A stretch of DNA of 45,185 nucleotides from Reyranella soli. Its GTDB lineage: Bacteria > Pseudomonadota > Alphaproteobacteria > Reyranellales > Reyranellaceae. The stretch lies in assembly GCF_007992495.1 (NCBI RefSeq), contig NZ_BKAJ01000115.1:1-45185 (forward strand), given 5' to 3'. Below, piece after piece: positions 25,217-33,810 of the stretch; position 1 is the first letter of the stretch; each line of letters opens with the position of its first letter. The notes below the pieces were generated by a model. It saw only the letters and a list, made by a program, of their open reading frames with translations, had not been told where the DNA came from and searched no databases. The translations under genes and the position numbers were made by a program.

Positions 25217-26563
25217 ATGAGCTCCAAACGCCAACTGCGGCTCGGCGCCTTCATGCGCCCGGTCAGCATCCACACCGCCGCCTGGCGCTATCCCGGCGGC
25301 ACGCCGGACGCCAACTTCAATCTCAAGGCGCTGATCCAGTACGCGCAGACCCTGGAGCGCGGCAAGTTCGACGCCTTCTTCATGGCCGATCACCTGGCCG
25401 TGCTGAATATGCCCATGGAGGCGCTGAAGCGCAGCGCCACGGTGACCTCGTTCGATCCGCTGACCTTGTTGCCGGCGCTCGCCCAGCACACCCAGCACCT
25501 CGGCCTGATCGCGACGGCTTCGACCACCTTCGAGCCCGCCTACACCATCGCGCGGCGCTTCGCCTCGCTCGATCACATCTCCGAGGGCCGCGCCGGCTGG
25601 AACCTGGTCACGACCTCCAATCCCGACGCCGCGCTGAACTTCGGCATGGACGAGCAGATGGAACATGCCGAGCGCTACGCCCGCGCCCGCGAGTTCTTCG
25701 ACGTCGTCACCGGTCTCTGGGATTCATGGGCCGATGACGCCTTCCTGCGCGACGTCGAGTCCGGCATCTACTTCGATCCCGCCAAGCTGCATGTGCTGAA
25801 CCACAAGGGCAAGTACCTGAAGGTGCGCGGGCCCTTGAACATCGCCCGGCCGGTCCAGGGCTGGCCGGTGATGGTGCAGGCTGGCGCGTCCGATGACGGC
25901 CGCCAGCTCGCCGCCGAGACCGCCGAGATGGTGTTCGCCGCCGGCGGCCCCATCGAGGCCGGCCGCGCCTTCTATGCCGACGTGAAGGGCCGTGCCGCCA
26001 AGGTCGGCCGCAATCCCGATCACATAAAGATCCTGCCCGGCGCCTTCACCATCATCGGCTCCTCGCTCGACGAGGCGAAGGAGAAGCGCGCCAGGCTCGA
26101 CAGCCTGGTGAGCTATGAGAGCGGCATCGCCGCGCTGTCGATCGCGGTCGGTCAGGATGCGCGCAAGTTCGATCCCGACGGACCGTTGCCGGAGATCCCC
26201 GAGACCAACCAGAGCAAGAGCGGCCGCGAGCGGGTGATTGCGCTCGCCAAGCGCGAGAACCTGACGGTGCGCCAGATCGCGGGCCGGCTGGGCGGCTATG
26301 GCGGGCTCGCCATGATGGGCACGCCGCAGATGATCGCCGACCAGATGGAGGAGTGGCTGACCACCGGCGGCTCCGACGGCTTCAACGTCATGTTCCCCTA
26401 CCTGCCGGGCGGGCTCGACGATTTCGTCAATCTCGTCGTGCCCGAGCTGCAGCGCCGCGGCATCTTCCGCACCGAATACGAGGGCAAGACCCTGCGCGAG
26501 AATCTCGGCCTGCCGCGGCCGGAGAACCGGTTCTTCTCGGCGGCGGCGAAGGCCGCGGAATAA
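25217..26563 (+). CDS. LLM-class flavin-dependent monooxygenase (NtaA/SnaA/DszA family), 448 aa
   Basis: A bacterial-luciferase-like TIM-barrel monooxygenase that uses FMNH2 supplied by a separate reductase. The subgroup that cleaves nitrilotriacetate, dibenzothiophene sulfone and alike shows AWRYPGG near the start, FDAFFMADH, the SLDHISEGRAGWNLVTTSN flavin-binding block, HKGKYLKVRGPLN, PVMVQAGAS and the C-terminal PYLPGGLDDFVNLVVPELQRRG; all are here. The length is normal. ATG at 25217 starts MSSKRQLRLGAFM. No flavin reductase gene is adjacent. A large inverted repeat follows 2 bp after the stop. Confidence 0.92.
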   Translation: MSSKRQLRLGAFMRPVSIHTAAWRYPGGTPDANFNLKALIQYAQTLERGKFDAFFMADHLAVLNMPMEALKRSATVTSFDPLTLLPALAQHTQHLGLIATASTTFEPAYTIARRFASLDHISEGRAGWNLVTTSNPDAALNFGMDEQMEHAERYARAREFFDVVTGLWDSWADDAFLRDVESGIYFDPAKLHVLNHKGKYLKVRGPLNIARPVQGWPVMVQAGASDDGRQLAAETAEMVFAAGGPIEAGRAFYADVKGRAAKVGRNPDHIKILPGAFTIIGSSLDEAKEKRARLDSLVSYESGIAALSIAVGQDARKFDPDGPLPEIPETNQSKSGRERVIALAKRENLTVRQIAGRLGGYGGLAMMGTPQMIADQMEEWLTTGGSDGFNVMFPYLPGGLDDFVNLVVPELQRRGIFRTEYEGKTLRENLGLPRPENRFFSAAAKAAE

Positions 26564-26564
26564 T

Positions 26565-26669
26565 CTTGCCGGACCGCGGGCCTCCAGGCCCGCTCATGAA
26601 TCAGGAGCGAGCCGGAGGCTCGCGGTCCGGAAGATCATGAGCGGGCCTGGAGGCCCGCGGCCCGGCAAG
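26565..26669. repeat. 105-bp compound inverted repeat between convergent genes
   Basis: Arms of 35 bp (26565-26599 and 26635-26669) are reverse complements with a single mismatch. Each arm contains its own short palindrome (GCGGGCCTCCAGGCCCGC), and the centre carries a related GAGCC/GGCTC palindrome, so the region can fold as one long hairpin or several small ones. It fills almost exactly the gap between the two convergent stop codons and so probably terminates both transcripts. Confidence 0.8.
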
Positions 26670-26671
26670 AC

Positions 26672-27985
26672 TCACTTCGCCTTGCCCGTAATCATCCCGA
26701 GGTCGATCGCGTTGGCCATGGCGGCATAGCCGGCGCGGTTGGGATGCAGCTTGTCCCCGGGGCCGCCGGTCGAGGAGTTCGGCTGGAACTCGACCTTCAC
26801 CTCGCCGGTTGCGGGATCGAGGGTCGCCTTGTCGAAGTCGATGACGCCGTCGAAGAGCTTGGCGGTCCGCAGGAATTCGTTCAGCGCCTTGCGCTTGGCG
26901 TCGACTTCGGCGCGACCGTGGGTCGGCGTGCTGTTCAGCGCCGGCGTGAGCGTCGCGGCGAAGATCTTCACGCCCGGCAGCTTCTGGCGCAGCTCGGCGA
27001 CACCTTTGTTGTAGCCCTCGATGACGGCTTCGGCGGTGGCATCGGCAGCGCCGAAGTCGTTGATGCCTTCGAGCCAGATCACCGTCGTGACGCCGGGCAG
27101 GCTCACGATGTCGCGGTCCAGCCGCGTCAGCGCGCCGGGACCGCCGCCGATCGGCTTGGTCGCGTAGTCGTCGGGCCCGACGACGCGGTTGCCGCCGATG
27201 CCCTGGTTGACGACGACGAAGGCGTCGCCATGGGCGGCATGCAGGCGGCGCGACAGCACGTCGGGCCAGCGGTCGTCGCCGTTGATGGTGGTGCCCGTCC
27301 CGTCGGTGATGGAATCGCCGAAGGCGACGATGACCTGGGCCTTGGCGGGCAGGTTCATGTCGACCTCGTCGAGGAAGTACCAGGAGGTCGTAGAATAGGG
27401 GAAGGCGCTTTCGCTCACCTCCTGGCTGTGGGCGCCCGAGCCGGGCGGCGACAGGTACGACGTCTGCAGCGCCTTGGCGTGCCAGGTCATCGGGCCGCTG
27501 TCGCCCACGACATGGAAGCTGACGGCGAGCTTCAGCCCTTTCAGCATCGGGCTCGGCGGCGTGGTGACGAACGGCAACGCGACCGCATCGCTCACCACGC
27601 TCTTGCCGGGTGGTACCGTCACGCTCTTCTGGCCGCCGAACAGGACCGGCTGGTTGGTGCCCTTGATGATCGCCGCGCCGCTCTCCTGCAGCCCGACATA
27701 GGCACCGTCGAACGTCACCGGCTTGGTGCCGAAGGCGTTCGACAGCCTGATCCGCGCCTGTGGCCCCCAGGCATCGGGCTTCACGATCAGGCGGAATGTC
27801 TGGTCGCTCGCGCCCTTTTCAGGGGAGGGTAAGGCAAACTTGAGCTCCGGTTGCGCCGTCGGATTGCCGACGGGGTAGGGACCATGCGCCGAAGCGGTCC
27901 AACTCGCCGCCCATTCGGCGTTGGCCTCGCCCGCCGACAACAGGGGCGCATACAGCATCGTCAACAGCACGATCAGCCGTCTCAT
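26672..27985 (-). CDS. Secreted SGNH/GDSL hydrolase, 437 aa
   Basis: An exported esterase-type protein: signal peptide (about 1-23, ending EANA), an N-terminal beta-rich region of about 190 residues, then the SGNH domain. Block I is AFGDSITDGTGT (nucleophile Ser), block II GIGGNRV, block III GINDF and block V DKLHPNRAGY with the catalytic Asp and His. The architecture is that of the GDSL proteins with a beta-sandwich front domain, which often act on acetylated sugars or lipids. GGAGGAAG precedes the ATG. Divergent from a GNAT gene with an 80-bp gap. Confidence 0.92.
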   Translation of the reverse strand: MRRLIVLLTMLYAPLLSAGEANAEWAASWTASAHGPYPVGNPTAQPELKFALPSPEKGASDQTFRLIVKPDAWGPQARIRLSNAFGTKPVTFDGAYVGLQESGAAIIKGTNQPVLFGGQKSVTVPPGKSVVSDAVALPFVTTPPSPMLKGLKLAVSFHVVGDSGPMTWHAKALQTSYLSPPGSGAHSQEVSESAFPYSTTSWYFLDEVDMNLPAKAQVIVAFGDSITDGTGTTINGDDRWPDVLSRRLHAAHGDAFVVVNQGIGGNRVVGPDDYATKPIGGGPGALTRLDRDIVSLPGVTTVIWLEGINDFGAADATAEAVIEGYNKGVAELRQKLPGVKIFAATLTPALNSTPTHGRAEVDAKRKALNEFLRTAKLFDGVIDFDKATLDPATGEVKVEFQPNSSTGGPGDKLHPNRAGYAAMANAIDLGMITGKAK

Positions 27986-28065
27986 CGCTTCCTCCGTATC
28001 TCCTTGTGGTTGCGGCCAGTCTGATGGCGATGGCGATCGATTGGCAAGAAGGCTAGCTTCGCCGC

Positions 28066-28908
28066 ATGGCTTTCGAGATCACCGTCGCCAGCGTCGACGA
28101 CGTGCAGCGCATGGCCCGATGGGCCGCCGACGAAGGATGGAATCCGGGCAAGACCGACGCCTACGCCTTCCACGCCACCGATCCCGGCGCCTTCCTGATC
28201 GGCCGGCTCGATGGCGAGCCGGTCACCTGCATCTCGGTCGTGCAGTACGGCCGGGGTTTCGGCTTTCTCGGCTTCTACATCGCGCGGCCGGCGGCGCGCG
28301 GCAAAGGTTACGGTATCCAGACCTGGCACGCCGGCATGGACCGGCTTGTCGGTCGCAATGTCGGGCTCGACGGCGTGCCGGCGCAGCAGGGCAACTACCG
28401 CAAGTCGGGCTTCCGGCTCGCCTGGAACAACGTCCGTTACGAAGGCGCGCCGGTGCAGGCCGCGCCGCCGACAGGGGTGAGCCTGGTCGATGCCCGCAGC
28501 ATCGGCTTCGACAGGCTCGCCGCCTATGACAGACGCTTCTTCCCAGAGGCGCGCGATTCCTTCCTCGCCTCGTGGATCTCGCAGCCCGAACGTGTCGCGA
28601 TGGTGGCGCTGCGCGACGGCGCCGTGGCCGGGTTCGGCGTCATGCGCAACTGCCAGGCCGGAGCGCGCATCGGGCCGCTCCATGCCGAGACGCCGGACAT
28701 CGCCTCCGCGCTCTTTTCCGCGGCGGCCGCGACGCTCGGTGCGACGGCGGTGGCCGTCGACATCGCGGGCGTCAACAAGGCGGCCGTGTCGTGGGCCGAG
28801 GGGCTGGGGCTGAAACCCTCGTTCGAGACCGCACGCATGTACACCGGGCCGGATCCGGCGATCGACGCGGCGGGCCTCTACGGCGTGGCGAGCTTCGAGC
28901 TGGGCTGA
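28066..28908 (+). CDS. GNAT-family N-acetyltransferase with Acetyltransf_18-type C-domain, 280 aa
   Basis: The first half is a GNAT fold, with the acetyl-CoA loop seen as ARGKGYGIQTW near residue 80. The second half (about 125-280) resembles the C-terminal GNAT-like domain common in these two-domain proteins, with DGAVAGFGVMR and a closing ARMYTGPDPAIDAAGLYG. The length is typical. The acceptor substrate is unknown. It is convergent with a peptide-type receptor, with only 9 bp between the stops. Confidence 0.87.
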   Translation: MAFEITVASVDDVQRMARWAADEGWNPGKTDAYAFHATDPGAFLIGRLDGEPVTCISVVQYGRGFGFLGFYIARPAARGKGYGIQTWHAGMDRLVGRNVGLDGVPAQQGNYRKSGFRLAWNNVRYEGAPVQAAPPTGVSLVDARSIGFDRLAAYDRRFFPEARDSFLASWISQPERVAMVALRDGAVAGFGVMRNCQAGARIGPLHAETPDIASALFSAAAATLGATAVAVDIAGVNKAAVSWAEGLGLKPSFETARMYTGPDPAIDAAGLYGVASFELG

Positions 28909-28917
28909 CCCTCGCGC

Positions 28918-30504
28918 CTACTGCTTCTTCTTCATGTTCCAGAACACTGGCGCGGGCGCCTCCAGGTGGTCCCTGACGGTGCTGCGGATCGCCGAGGGTA
29001 CGTTGAACTGGCCGAGCTGCACGTGCGTCGGATACTCCGACATGCGCACCTGCACCGCCGTCGCCAGCTCCTTGCGCTTCTCGGGATCGGTCGTCCGGGC
29101 GAAGGCGTCGCGCAGTTCCTCGAGCTTGGCGTCGCACGGCCAGCCGATCGCGGCCTTCTCGCAGTTGGCGCCGAGGAAGGCGCTCATCACCGGATCGAGC
29201 AAGTCGGCCGACACCCAGGTCGTGAGGAAGCCGTGCCAGCCGCCCTGCGCCGGCGGCTCCTTGCGCGTGCGCCGCGCGACCACGGTGTTCCAGTCCATCG
29301 CCTGCATGTCGACGGTGAAGCCGCCGCGCTCCAGCAGCGCCTTGAGGATCGGCGTCAGCCGGCCGGTGTTGGTGTCGGTGGCGTAGAGCAGCACGATCGG
29401 CGTGCCGTCATAGCCTTCCGCCTTCAGGATCTCCTTGGACTTGGCGAAGTTCGACGTGAGCTTGTCCTCGAAGCCCTTGTCGGTGGCCAGCGGCGTGCCG
29501 CAGATGAACAGCGCCTTGCACTCCTTGAAGAACTTCGGGTTGGTGTAGCCCGCCACCAGGAAGTCCTTCTGGTTCAGGGCATAGAACACGGCCTGACGGA
29601 TCTTCGGGTTGTCGAACGGCTTGTGCAGGGTGTTGAAGCGGAAGTCGATCTGCGCGCCCAGCGGATTGAGGTCGACGACGTGGACGTTCTTGTCGCCCTC
29701 GAGCAGCGACAGCAGCTCGATCACCGGTTGGTCGATCATGTCGATCTCGCCGCTCAGCAGCGCGTTGATGGTGGTCTGCGGGTCGGTGATGTTGATCCAT
29801 TCGACACGATCGACATGCACGACCTTGCCGCCGCTCAGGCCCGACGCCGGCTCCGGCCGCGGCTTGTAGTCCTTGAACTTGTCGTAGATCGTGCGCTCGC
29901 CCGGCCGCCACAGGTCCTTGCGGAAGACGAAGGGACCCGAGCCGGTGGTATCGCTGATCTGCACGTTGCCAGGCGTCTCGGCGACGCGCTTGGGCATGAT
30001 GAACGGCACCAACGAGGAGGGCTTGCCCAGTGTCTCCAGCACCAGGCCGTAAGGTTCCTTCAGCACCAGGACGAAGGTCTTGTCGTCGACCGCCTTCAGC
30101 TCCTTGGCGAAGGACATCAGTTTCTGGCCCATCGCGTCCTTGGGCGCCCAGCGGTTGAGCGAGGCCACGCAGTCCTCGGCCGTCACCGGCTTGCCGTCGT
30201 GGAACAGGAGGCCGTCGCGAAGGGTGAAGGTGTAGGTGAGTTTGTCGTCGCTCACCTTCCAGCCTTCCAGCATCTGCGGCTTGACCTGCAGCTTGTCGTC
30301 GACCGCCAGAAGCGTGTCGTAGACCATGTAACCGTAGTTGCGCACGATGTAGGCAGTGGTCCAGTACGGATCGATGATCTTGACGTCGGAGTGCATGACC
30401 ACCTTCAGGGTCTGCGCCGATGCCATGCCCGGCATCAAGGCGATGCCCGCCGCCAGGGCGGCGTGCGCCACCCATTTCACGATCCCGTTGTGTCGGATCC
30501 TCAT
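28918..30504 (-). CDS. Peptide-type ABC transporter substrate-binding protein, 528 aa
   Basis: A second SBP family 5 receptor. It has a Sec signal (AHAALAAGIALMPGMASAQ), the family blocks PQMLEGWKVSDD, TFTLRDGLLFHDGKPV and GSGPFVF, and IRQAVFYALNQ in the usual place. ATG at 30504 follows AGGAGGCGG and decides the start; a longer frame to 30600 would overlap the divergent gene. No permeases or ATPases are adjacent. It is divergent from the amidohydrolase at 30591, with an 86-bp gap containing a short perfect palindrome, so the two are likely coregulated: uptake of a compound and its hydrolysis. Confidence 0.9.
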   Translation of the reverse strand: MRIRHNGIVKWVAHAALAAGIALMPGMASAQTLKVVMHSDVKIIDPYWTTAYIVRNYGYMVYDTLLAVDDKLQVKPQMLEGWKVSDDKLTYTFTLRDGLLFHDGKPVTAEDCVASLNRWAPKDAMGQKLMSFAKELKAVDDKTFVLVLKEPYGLVLETLGKPSSLVPFIMPKRVAETPGNVQISDTTGSGPFVFRKDLWRPGERTIYDKFKDYKPRPEPASGLSGGKVVHVDRVEWINITDPQTTINALLSGEIDMIDQPVIELLSLLEGDKNVHVVDLNPLGAQIDFRFNTLHKPFDNPKIRQAVFYALNQKDFLVAGYTNPKFFKECKALFICGTPLATDKGFEDKLTSNFAKSKEILKAEGYDGTPIVLLYATDTNTGRLTPILKALLERGGFTVDMQAMDWNTVVARRTRKEPPAQGGWHGFLTTWVSADLLDPVMSAFLGANCEKAAIGWPCDAKLEELRDAFARTTDPEKRKELATAVQVRMSEYPTHVQLGQFNVPSAIRSTVRDHLEAPAPVFWNMKKKQ

Positions 30505-30550
30505 GTGCCGCCTCCTGCTTTTTCGGTCCCCAATCCCCCCGGCTTTCGTG

Positions 30551-30563
30551 GCATAGGCTATGC
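30551..30563. promoter_or_regulatory. Short palindrome in divergent promoter gap
   Basis: GCATAG and CTATGC are perfect reverse complements around a single G. The position, between the divergent receptor and amidohydrolase starts, suggests an operator, but it is short and no regulator gene is next to it. Confidence 0.35.
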
Positions 30564-30590
30564 AACAGACGTGCCTCGAGGGGGTGATGC

Positions 30591-32045
30591 ATGACTTCAC
30601 GGCCGAGCTCGATCCGAAATGTCTCGTGGGCGGTGGTGCGCGACGGCGCGGCCGACCGGCATGTCTACCGCCGCGACGTAGACCTCTTCCTGAAGGATGG
30701 GCGCATCGCCGAGATCACGCCCGCCGGTGCCCGACCGCCGCAGGCCAACGAACCTGTGCTGGACGGCGCCGGGCTGCTGGCGCTGCCCGGCCTGGTCAAC
30801 ATCCATAGCCATCCCAGCACCGAGCCGGGCTATCGCGGCGTGCGCGAGGACCATGGCGTGCCCGAGCAGCAGATGACCGGCCTGATCGAGCGCCTGCAGG
30901 CCTTCCGGCTCGGCGAGGAAGGGCGGGCGGCGGCGGCCGAGATGGCCTATGCCGAGATGCTGCGCGCCGGCACGACCACGGCCTGCGACGTCACCGTGCC
31001 GTTCGATGGCTGGCTGGAGACCATGGTGAGGAGCGGCATGCGCTTCTACGCGGCGCCGACCTTCGCCTCGGCGCGCTGGGGAATGTCGGCGCCGCAGACC
31101 GTGACTTGGAAGTGGGACGAGGCCGGCGGCATCGCCGCGTTCGACAAGGCCAAGACGGTGATGGCCGAGGCCGAAGCGCACAATTCAGGTCGGCTCGACG
31201 CCATGGTGTTTCCCGCGCAGATCGACACCGTGACGCCCGAACTGTTCGCCGCCGGGCGCCGGCTCGCCGACGAGACCGGCCGTCCGTTCTCGACCCATAT
31301 CGGGCAGTCGGTGGTCGAGGTGCGCGAGATGATTCGCCGCCATGGCGTCACGCCGGTGCAATGGGCGGCGGCGCAGGCGTTGCTGAAGCCCGGCACCGTC
31401 CTGGCGCATTGCATCCTGCTCGACGAGCATCCGCAGATCGCCTGGCACACGCGCAAGGACCTCGACCTGATCGCCGATGCTGGCGCCGCGGTCGCGCATT
31501 GCCCGCAGCCGTTCGCGCGCTATGGCCTCGCCATGGACCATGTTGGCCGCTATCGCGCCCGCGGCGTCACGGTTGGGCTCGGCACCGACTGCGCGCCGCA
31601 CAACCTCATCGAGGAGATGCGGCTTGCCATCGTCGCCGGCCGGCTGATGAGCGAGGACATCGCGAGCCTCGACACCGGCGGCGCCTTCGAGGCGGCGACC
31701 ATCGGCGGCGCCAAGGCGCTGGGCCGCGACGATATCGGCGTCCTGGCGCCGGGTGCGCTGGCCGATATCGTGCTGGTCGATCTGGCGTATCCCCTGATGC
31801 AGCCGGCGCGCGATCCGTTGCGCTCGTTCGTATTCCACGCCGCCGACCGCGCCGTGCGCACGGTGCTGGTCAACGGCGAGGTCGTGCTGAAGGACGGCGC
31901 GCCGGTCCATCTCGATCCGGCCGGCGCCATGGAGCGCCTGGCCGAGGCGCAGATGCGCATGCTGAAGGACTCGGAGAAGCACGACTATGCCGGCCGCCCG
32001 GCCGAGCAGATCGCGCCGCTGTCGCTGCCTCTGTCGTCAGGCTGA
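30591..32045 (+). CDS. Amidohydrolase (TrzN/SsnA-like metal-dependent deaminase/hydrolase), 484 aa
   Basis: A TIM-barrel metallohydrolase of the chlorohydrolase/cytosine-deaminase-like group. Metal ligands: HSHP following the LPGLVNIHSHPS strand (near residue 72), then a THIG His, an LAHC His and the final Asp in LGTDCAPHN, a complete mononuclear site. The usual small beta-sandwich formed by the N- and C-termini is present (GVLAPGALADIVLVD). The substrate could be an N-heterocycle, guanine-like or triazine compound; sequence alone cannot tell. GAGGGGG precedes the ATG at 30591. The stop overlaps the convergent EamA gene by 9 bp. Confidence 0.9.
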   Translation: MTSRPSSIRNVSWAVVRDGAADRHVYRRDVDLFLKDGRIAEITPAGARPPQANEPVLDGAGLLALPGLVNIHSHPSTEPGYRGVREDHGVPEQQMTGLIERLQAFRLGEEGRAAAAEMAYAEMLRAGTTTACDVTVPFDGWLETMVRSGMRFYAAPTFASARWGMSAPQTVTWKWDEAGGIAAFDKAKTVMAEAEAHNSGRLDAMVFPAQIDTVTPELFAAGRRLADETGRPFSTHIGQSVVEVREMIRRHGVTPVQWAAAQALLKPGTVLAHCILLDEHPQIAWHTRKDLDLIADAGAAVAHCPQPFARYGLAMDHVGRYRARGVTVGLGTDCAPHNLIEEMRLAIVAGRLMSEDIASLDTGGAFEAATIGGAKALGRDDIGVLAPGALADIVLVDLAYPLMQPARDPLRSFVFHAADRAVRTVLVNGEVVLKDGAPVHLDPAGAMERLAEAQMRMLKDSEKHDYAGRPAEQIAPLSLPLSSG

Positions 32046-32921
32046 GCCGCGTCCCGGCATCAACGCCAGCCACAGAGCAATGACGCTCGAGGCGATGGCC
32101 ACCATCTGCAGCGGCGACAGCGGCTCATGCAGCAGCAGCACGCCGCTCACGATGGCGACGATCGGGATGGCGATGGAGGAAAGCGCAGCGACCTGCGCGG
32201 GCAGAAGCTTCACCAGGGCGAACCAGGTCGCGGTGCCCAGCGCCATGGGGATGGCGCCGGTGTAGATCGTGGCGGCGAGCGCCTTCGCCGACGGCCAATG
32301 GTCGGGAAGGCCGTCGATCAGCAGCGCGCCCAGCAGGATCGGCGGCAGGCTGATGACGACCTGCCAGAAGGTGAGCGACAGGCCCATGCCGGACCACGCC
32401 GTGCGCTTGACGATGAAGGTGCCGATGGCCCAGCAGAAACCCGCGAACAGGCCCCAGAACAGGCCGGCCGGCGCGCGCTCGTAGCTCGCGAAGTTGGGCA
32501 GCATCAGCGCCAGCACGGCCAGCGCGCCGATCACGATGGCGGCGAGCAGGCGTCCGGTCAGGCGCTGCTTGAAGACGACGAACCCGATCAATGCCACCCA
32601 GAGCGGCATGGTGTAGGCCAGCACCGAGGCATGGCCCGACGGGATGTAGAGAACGGCGAGCGCCGTCGTGATGTTCCAGATGAGGATGTTGGTCGCCGAG
32701 GCCGCGATCAGGGCAGGCCACTTGCCCTTGGGCACGGCGAAGCTTTCGCCGCGCGCCAGCAGGATCGCCGTCAGCATGGCGACGCCGACGATCATCGTGA
32801 TGGCGCGAAAGGTCAGCACCGGCAGCTCTTCGAGCGCGATCCTGAACAGGGGCCAGTTGGTGCCCCAAACGAGGGTGAGCAGGGCCAGCAGCGCCAGCAC
32901 CTTGGGCGAAACGCGGTGCAC
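32037..32921 (-). CDS. EamA/DMT-family transporter, 294 aa
   Basis: A ten-helix drug/metabolite exporter built of two EamA repeats; the first begins VWGTNWPLFRIAL, the second around AGLFWGLFAGFCWAIGTFIVKR. The end of repeat two (SSIAIPIVAIVSGVLLLHEPLSPLQMVAIASSV) is typical, split here for length. Substrate unknown, often amino acids or metabolites. GTG at 32921 starts 9 nt past the stop of the upstream DUF4864 gene, so both are probably in one transcript. Confidence 0.88.
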   Translation of the reverse strand: MHRVSPKVLALLALLTLVWGTNWPLFRIALEELPVLTFRAITMIVGVAMLTAILLARGESFAVPKGKWPALIAASATNILIWNITTALAVLYIPSGHASVLAYTMPLWVALIGFVVFKQRLTGRLLAAIVIGALAVLALMLPNFASYERAPAGLFWGLFAGFCWAIGTFIVKRTAWSGMGLSLTFWQVVISLPPILLGALLIDGLPDHWPSAKALAATIYTGAIPMALGTATWFALVKLLPAQVAALSSIAIPIVAIVSGVLLLHEPLSPLQMVAIASSVIALWLALMPGRGSA

Positions 32922-32930
32922 GGCTTGGGA

Positions 32931-33389
32931 TCAGGCCTGGTGTTCTTCCGGCGCCTGCAGGTAGCAGCCGTTGATGCGCCACGTGCCGTCGGGCAGCTGC
33001 ACCATCGGATAGAAGGCGGTCACCGGCCGGCCGTCGGGCCCGACGACATGGACCTTCTGCGTGACTTGGCCGTGCAGGGTCACGATCTCGCGGAAGTCGA
33101 ACACGCGCGGGCGATAGACCGGCTGGTAGCCCTGCCGAACCATGTCCATGAACACGTCGGACGTGCCGAACATGCCGCGGATCGAGGGCGAGGCGTAGCC
33201 GAACGCGCCCTCGCCGTCGTCGCGGCGGAAGGCGTCGACCTGGGACTGGATGACGTCGCGGATGGCCGACCGGTCGGCCGCTGACAGGTCCTGCGCGAAC
33301 GCCGGCGCGGCGAGGCCGAGGACCAGCCCGACGACCAGCCCAACTGGGGCGAGAAGGGAAAAGGCCGTCGCCGGCCTGGGGGCGAACAT
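32931..33389 (-). CDS. DUF4864-family exported protein, 152 aa
   Basis: A signal peptide (LLAPVGLVVGLVLGLAAPAFA) precedes a domain of about 110 residues with IQSQVDAFRRDDGEGAFGYASP and MVRQGYQPVYRPRV, the hallmarks of DUF4864, an NTF2-like family of unknown function common in alphaproteobacteria. It ends WRINGCYLQ. ATG at 33389 is chosen; the frame is open further up to 33530 but that part lacks similarity and has no ribosome site. It precedes the EamA gene. Confidence 0.85.
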   Translation of the reverse strand: MFAPRPATAFSLLAPVGLVVGLVLGLAAPAFAQDLSAADRSAIRDVIQSQVDAFRRDDGEGAFGYASPSIRGMFGTSDVFMDMVRQGYQPVYRPRVFDFREIVTLHGQVTQKVHVVGPDGRPVTAFYPMVQLPDGTWRINGCYLQAPEEHQA

Positions 33390-33535
33390 CGCCGTGCATC
33401 CCGAAAATTCAGAGGCCGGGCATGCTACTGGAAAGCTCGGAAGAGGTCCAAGACCGGCGATTTCCGTGTCGCGAGAAGGGTTTGCGGCCCGTTTGGCCGG
33501 GCCCCGGCGGCAGCGTCGCATGGCTGTCACGCGGC

Positions 33536-33564
33536 TTGCATCCGCAGGCCGCTTTCACTAGGGT
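33536..33564 (+). promoter_or_regulatory. Candidate promoter of tRNA-Arg
   Basis: TTGCAT (33536-33541) and TAGGGT (33559-33564) are spaced by 17 bp. The expected transcription start is near 33571, about 37 bp before the mature tRNA. Confidence 0.45.
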
Positions 33565-33607
33565 GCGCCCCTCTTCGCCGGCCCCCTCGACGAGGCCGTC
33601 CGGCTAC

Positions 33608-33684
33608 GCGCCCGTAGCTCAACTGGATAGAGCATCTGACTACGGATCAGAAGGTTAGGAGTTCGAATCTCTTCGGGCGCGCCA
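33608..33684 (+). tRNA. tRNA-Arg (anticodon ACG)
   Basis: A 77-nt sequence including an encoded CCA. The acceptor stem GCGCCCG pairs with CGGGCGC, the anticodon stem TCTGA/TCAGA encloses the loop CTACGGA, giving anticodon ACG, and the T-arm contains GTTCGAATC. All arms pair, so it is intact. Its 3' end faces an integrase gene 126 bp away, the usual geometry of a tRNA used as an attachment site. Confidence 0.96.
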
Positions 33685-33767
33685 TTTATCCGAGATCATC
33701 CGTTTCAGGCTGGCCAGCGTTTTAGTGACCTTGGTCGATATTCCACAGGGGGAACGGAACAGGGGTG

Positions 33768-33810
33768 TTTGTCTTACGTCCGAGTCTTACGTCGTGAGAC
33801 GTAAGACAAA
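33768..33810. repeat. Triple GTCTTACGTC repeats next to integrase (candidate arm-binding sites)
   Basis: The 13-bp inverted repeat TTTGTCTTACGTC (33768-33780) and GACGTAAGACAAA (33798-33810) encloses a third, directly repeated GTCTTACGTC (33784-33793). The middle and right copies can form a 10-bp hairpin with a 4-nt loop. They lie between the tRNA-Arg 3' end and the integrase stop codon, where arm-type sites for the recombinase, or a terminator for its transcript, would be expected. Confidence 0.65.
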
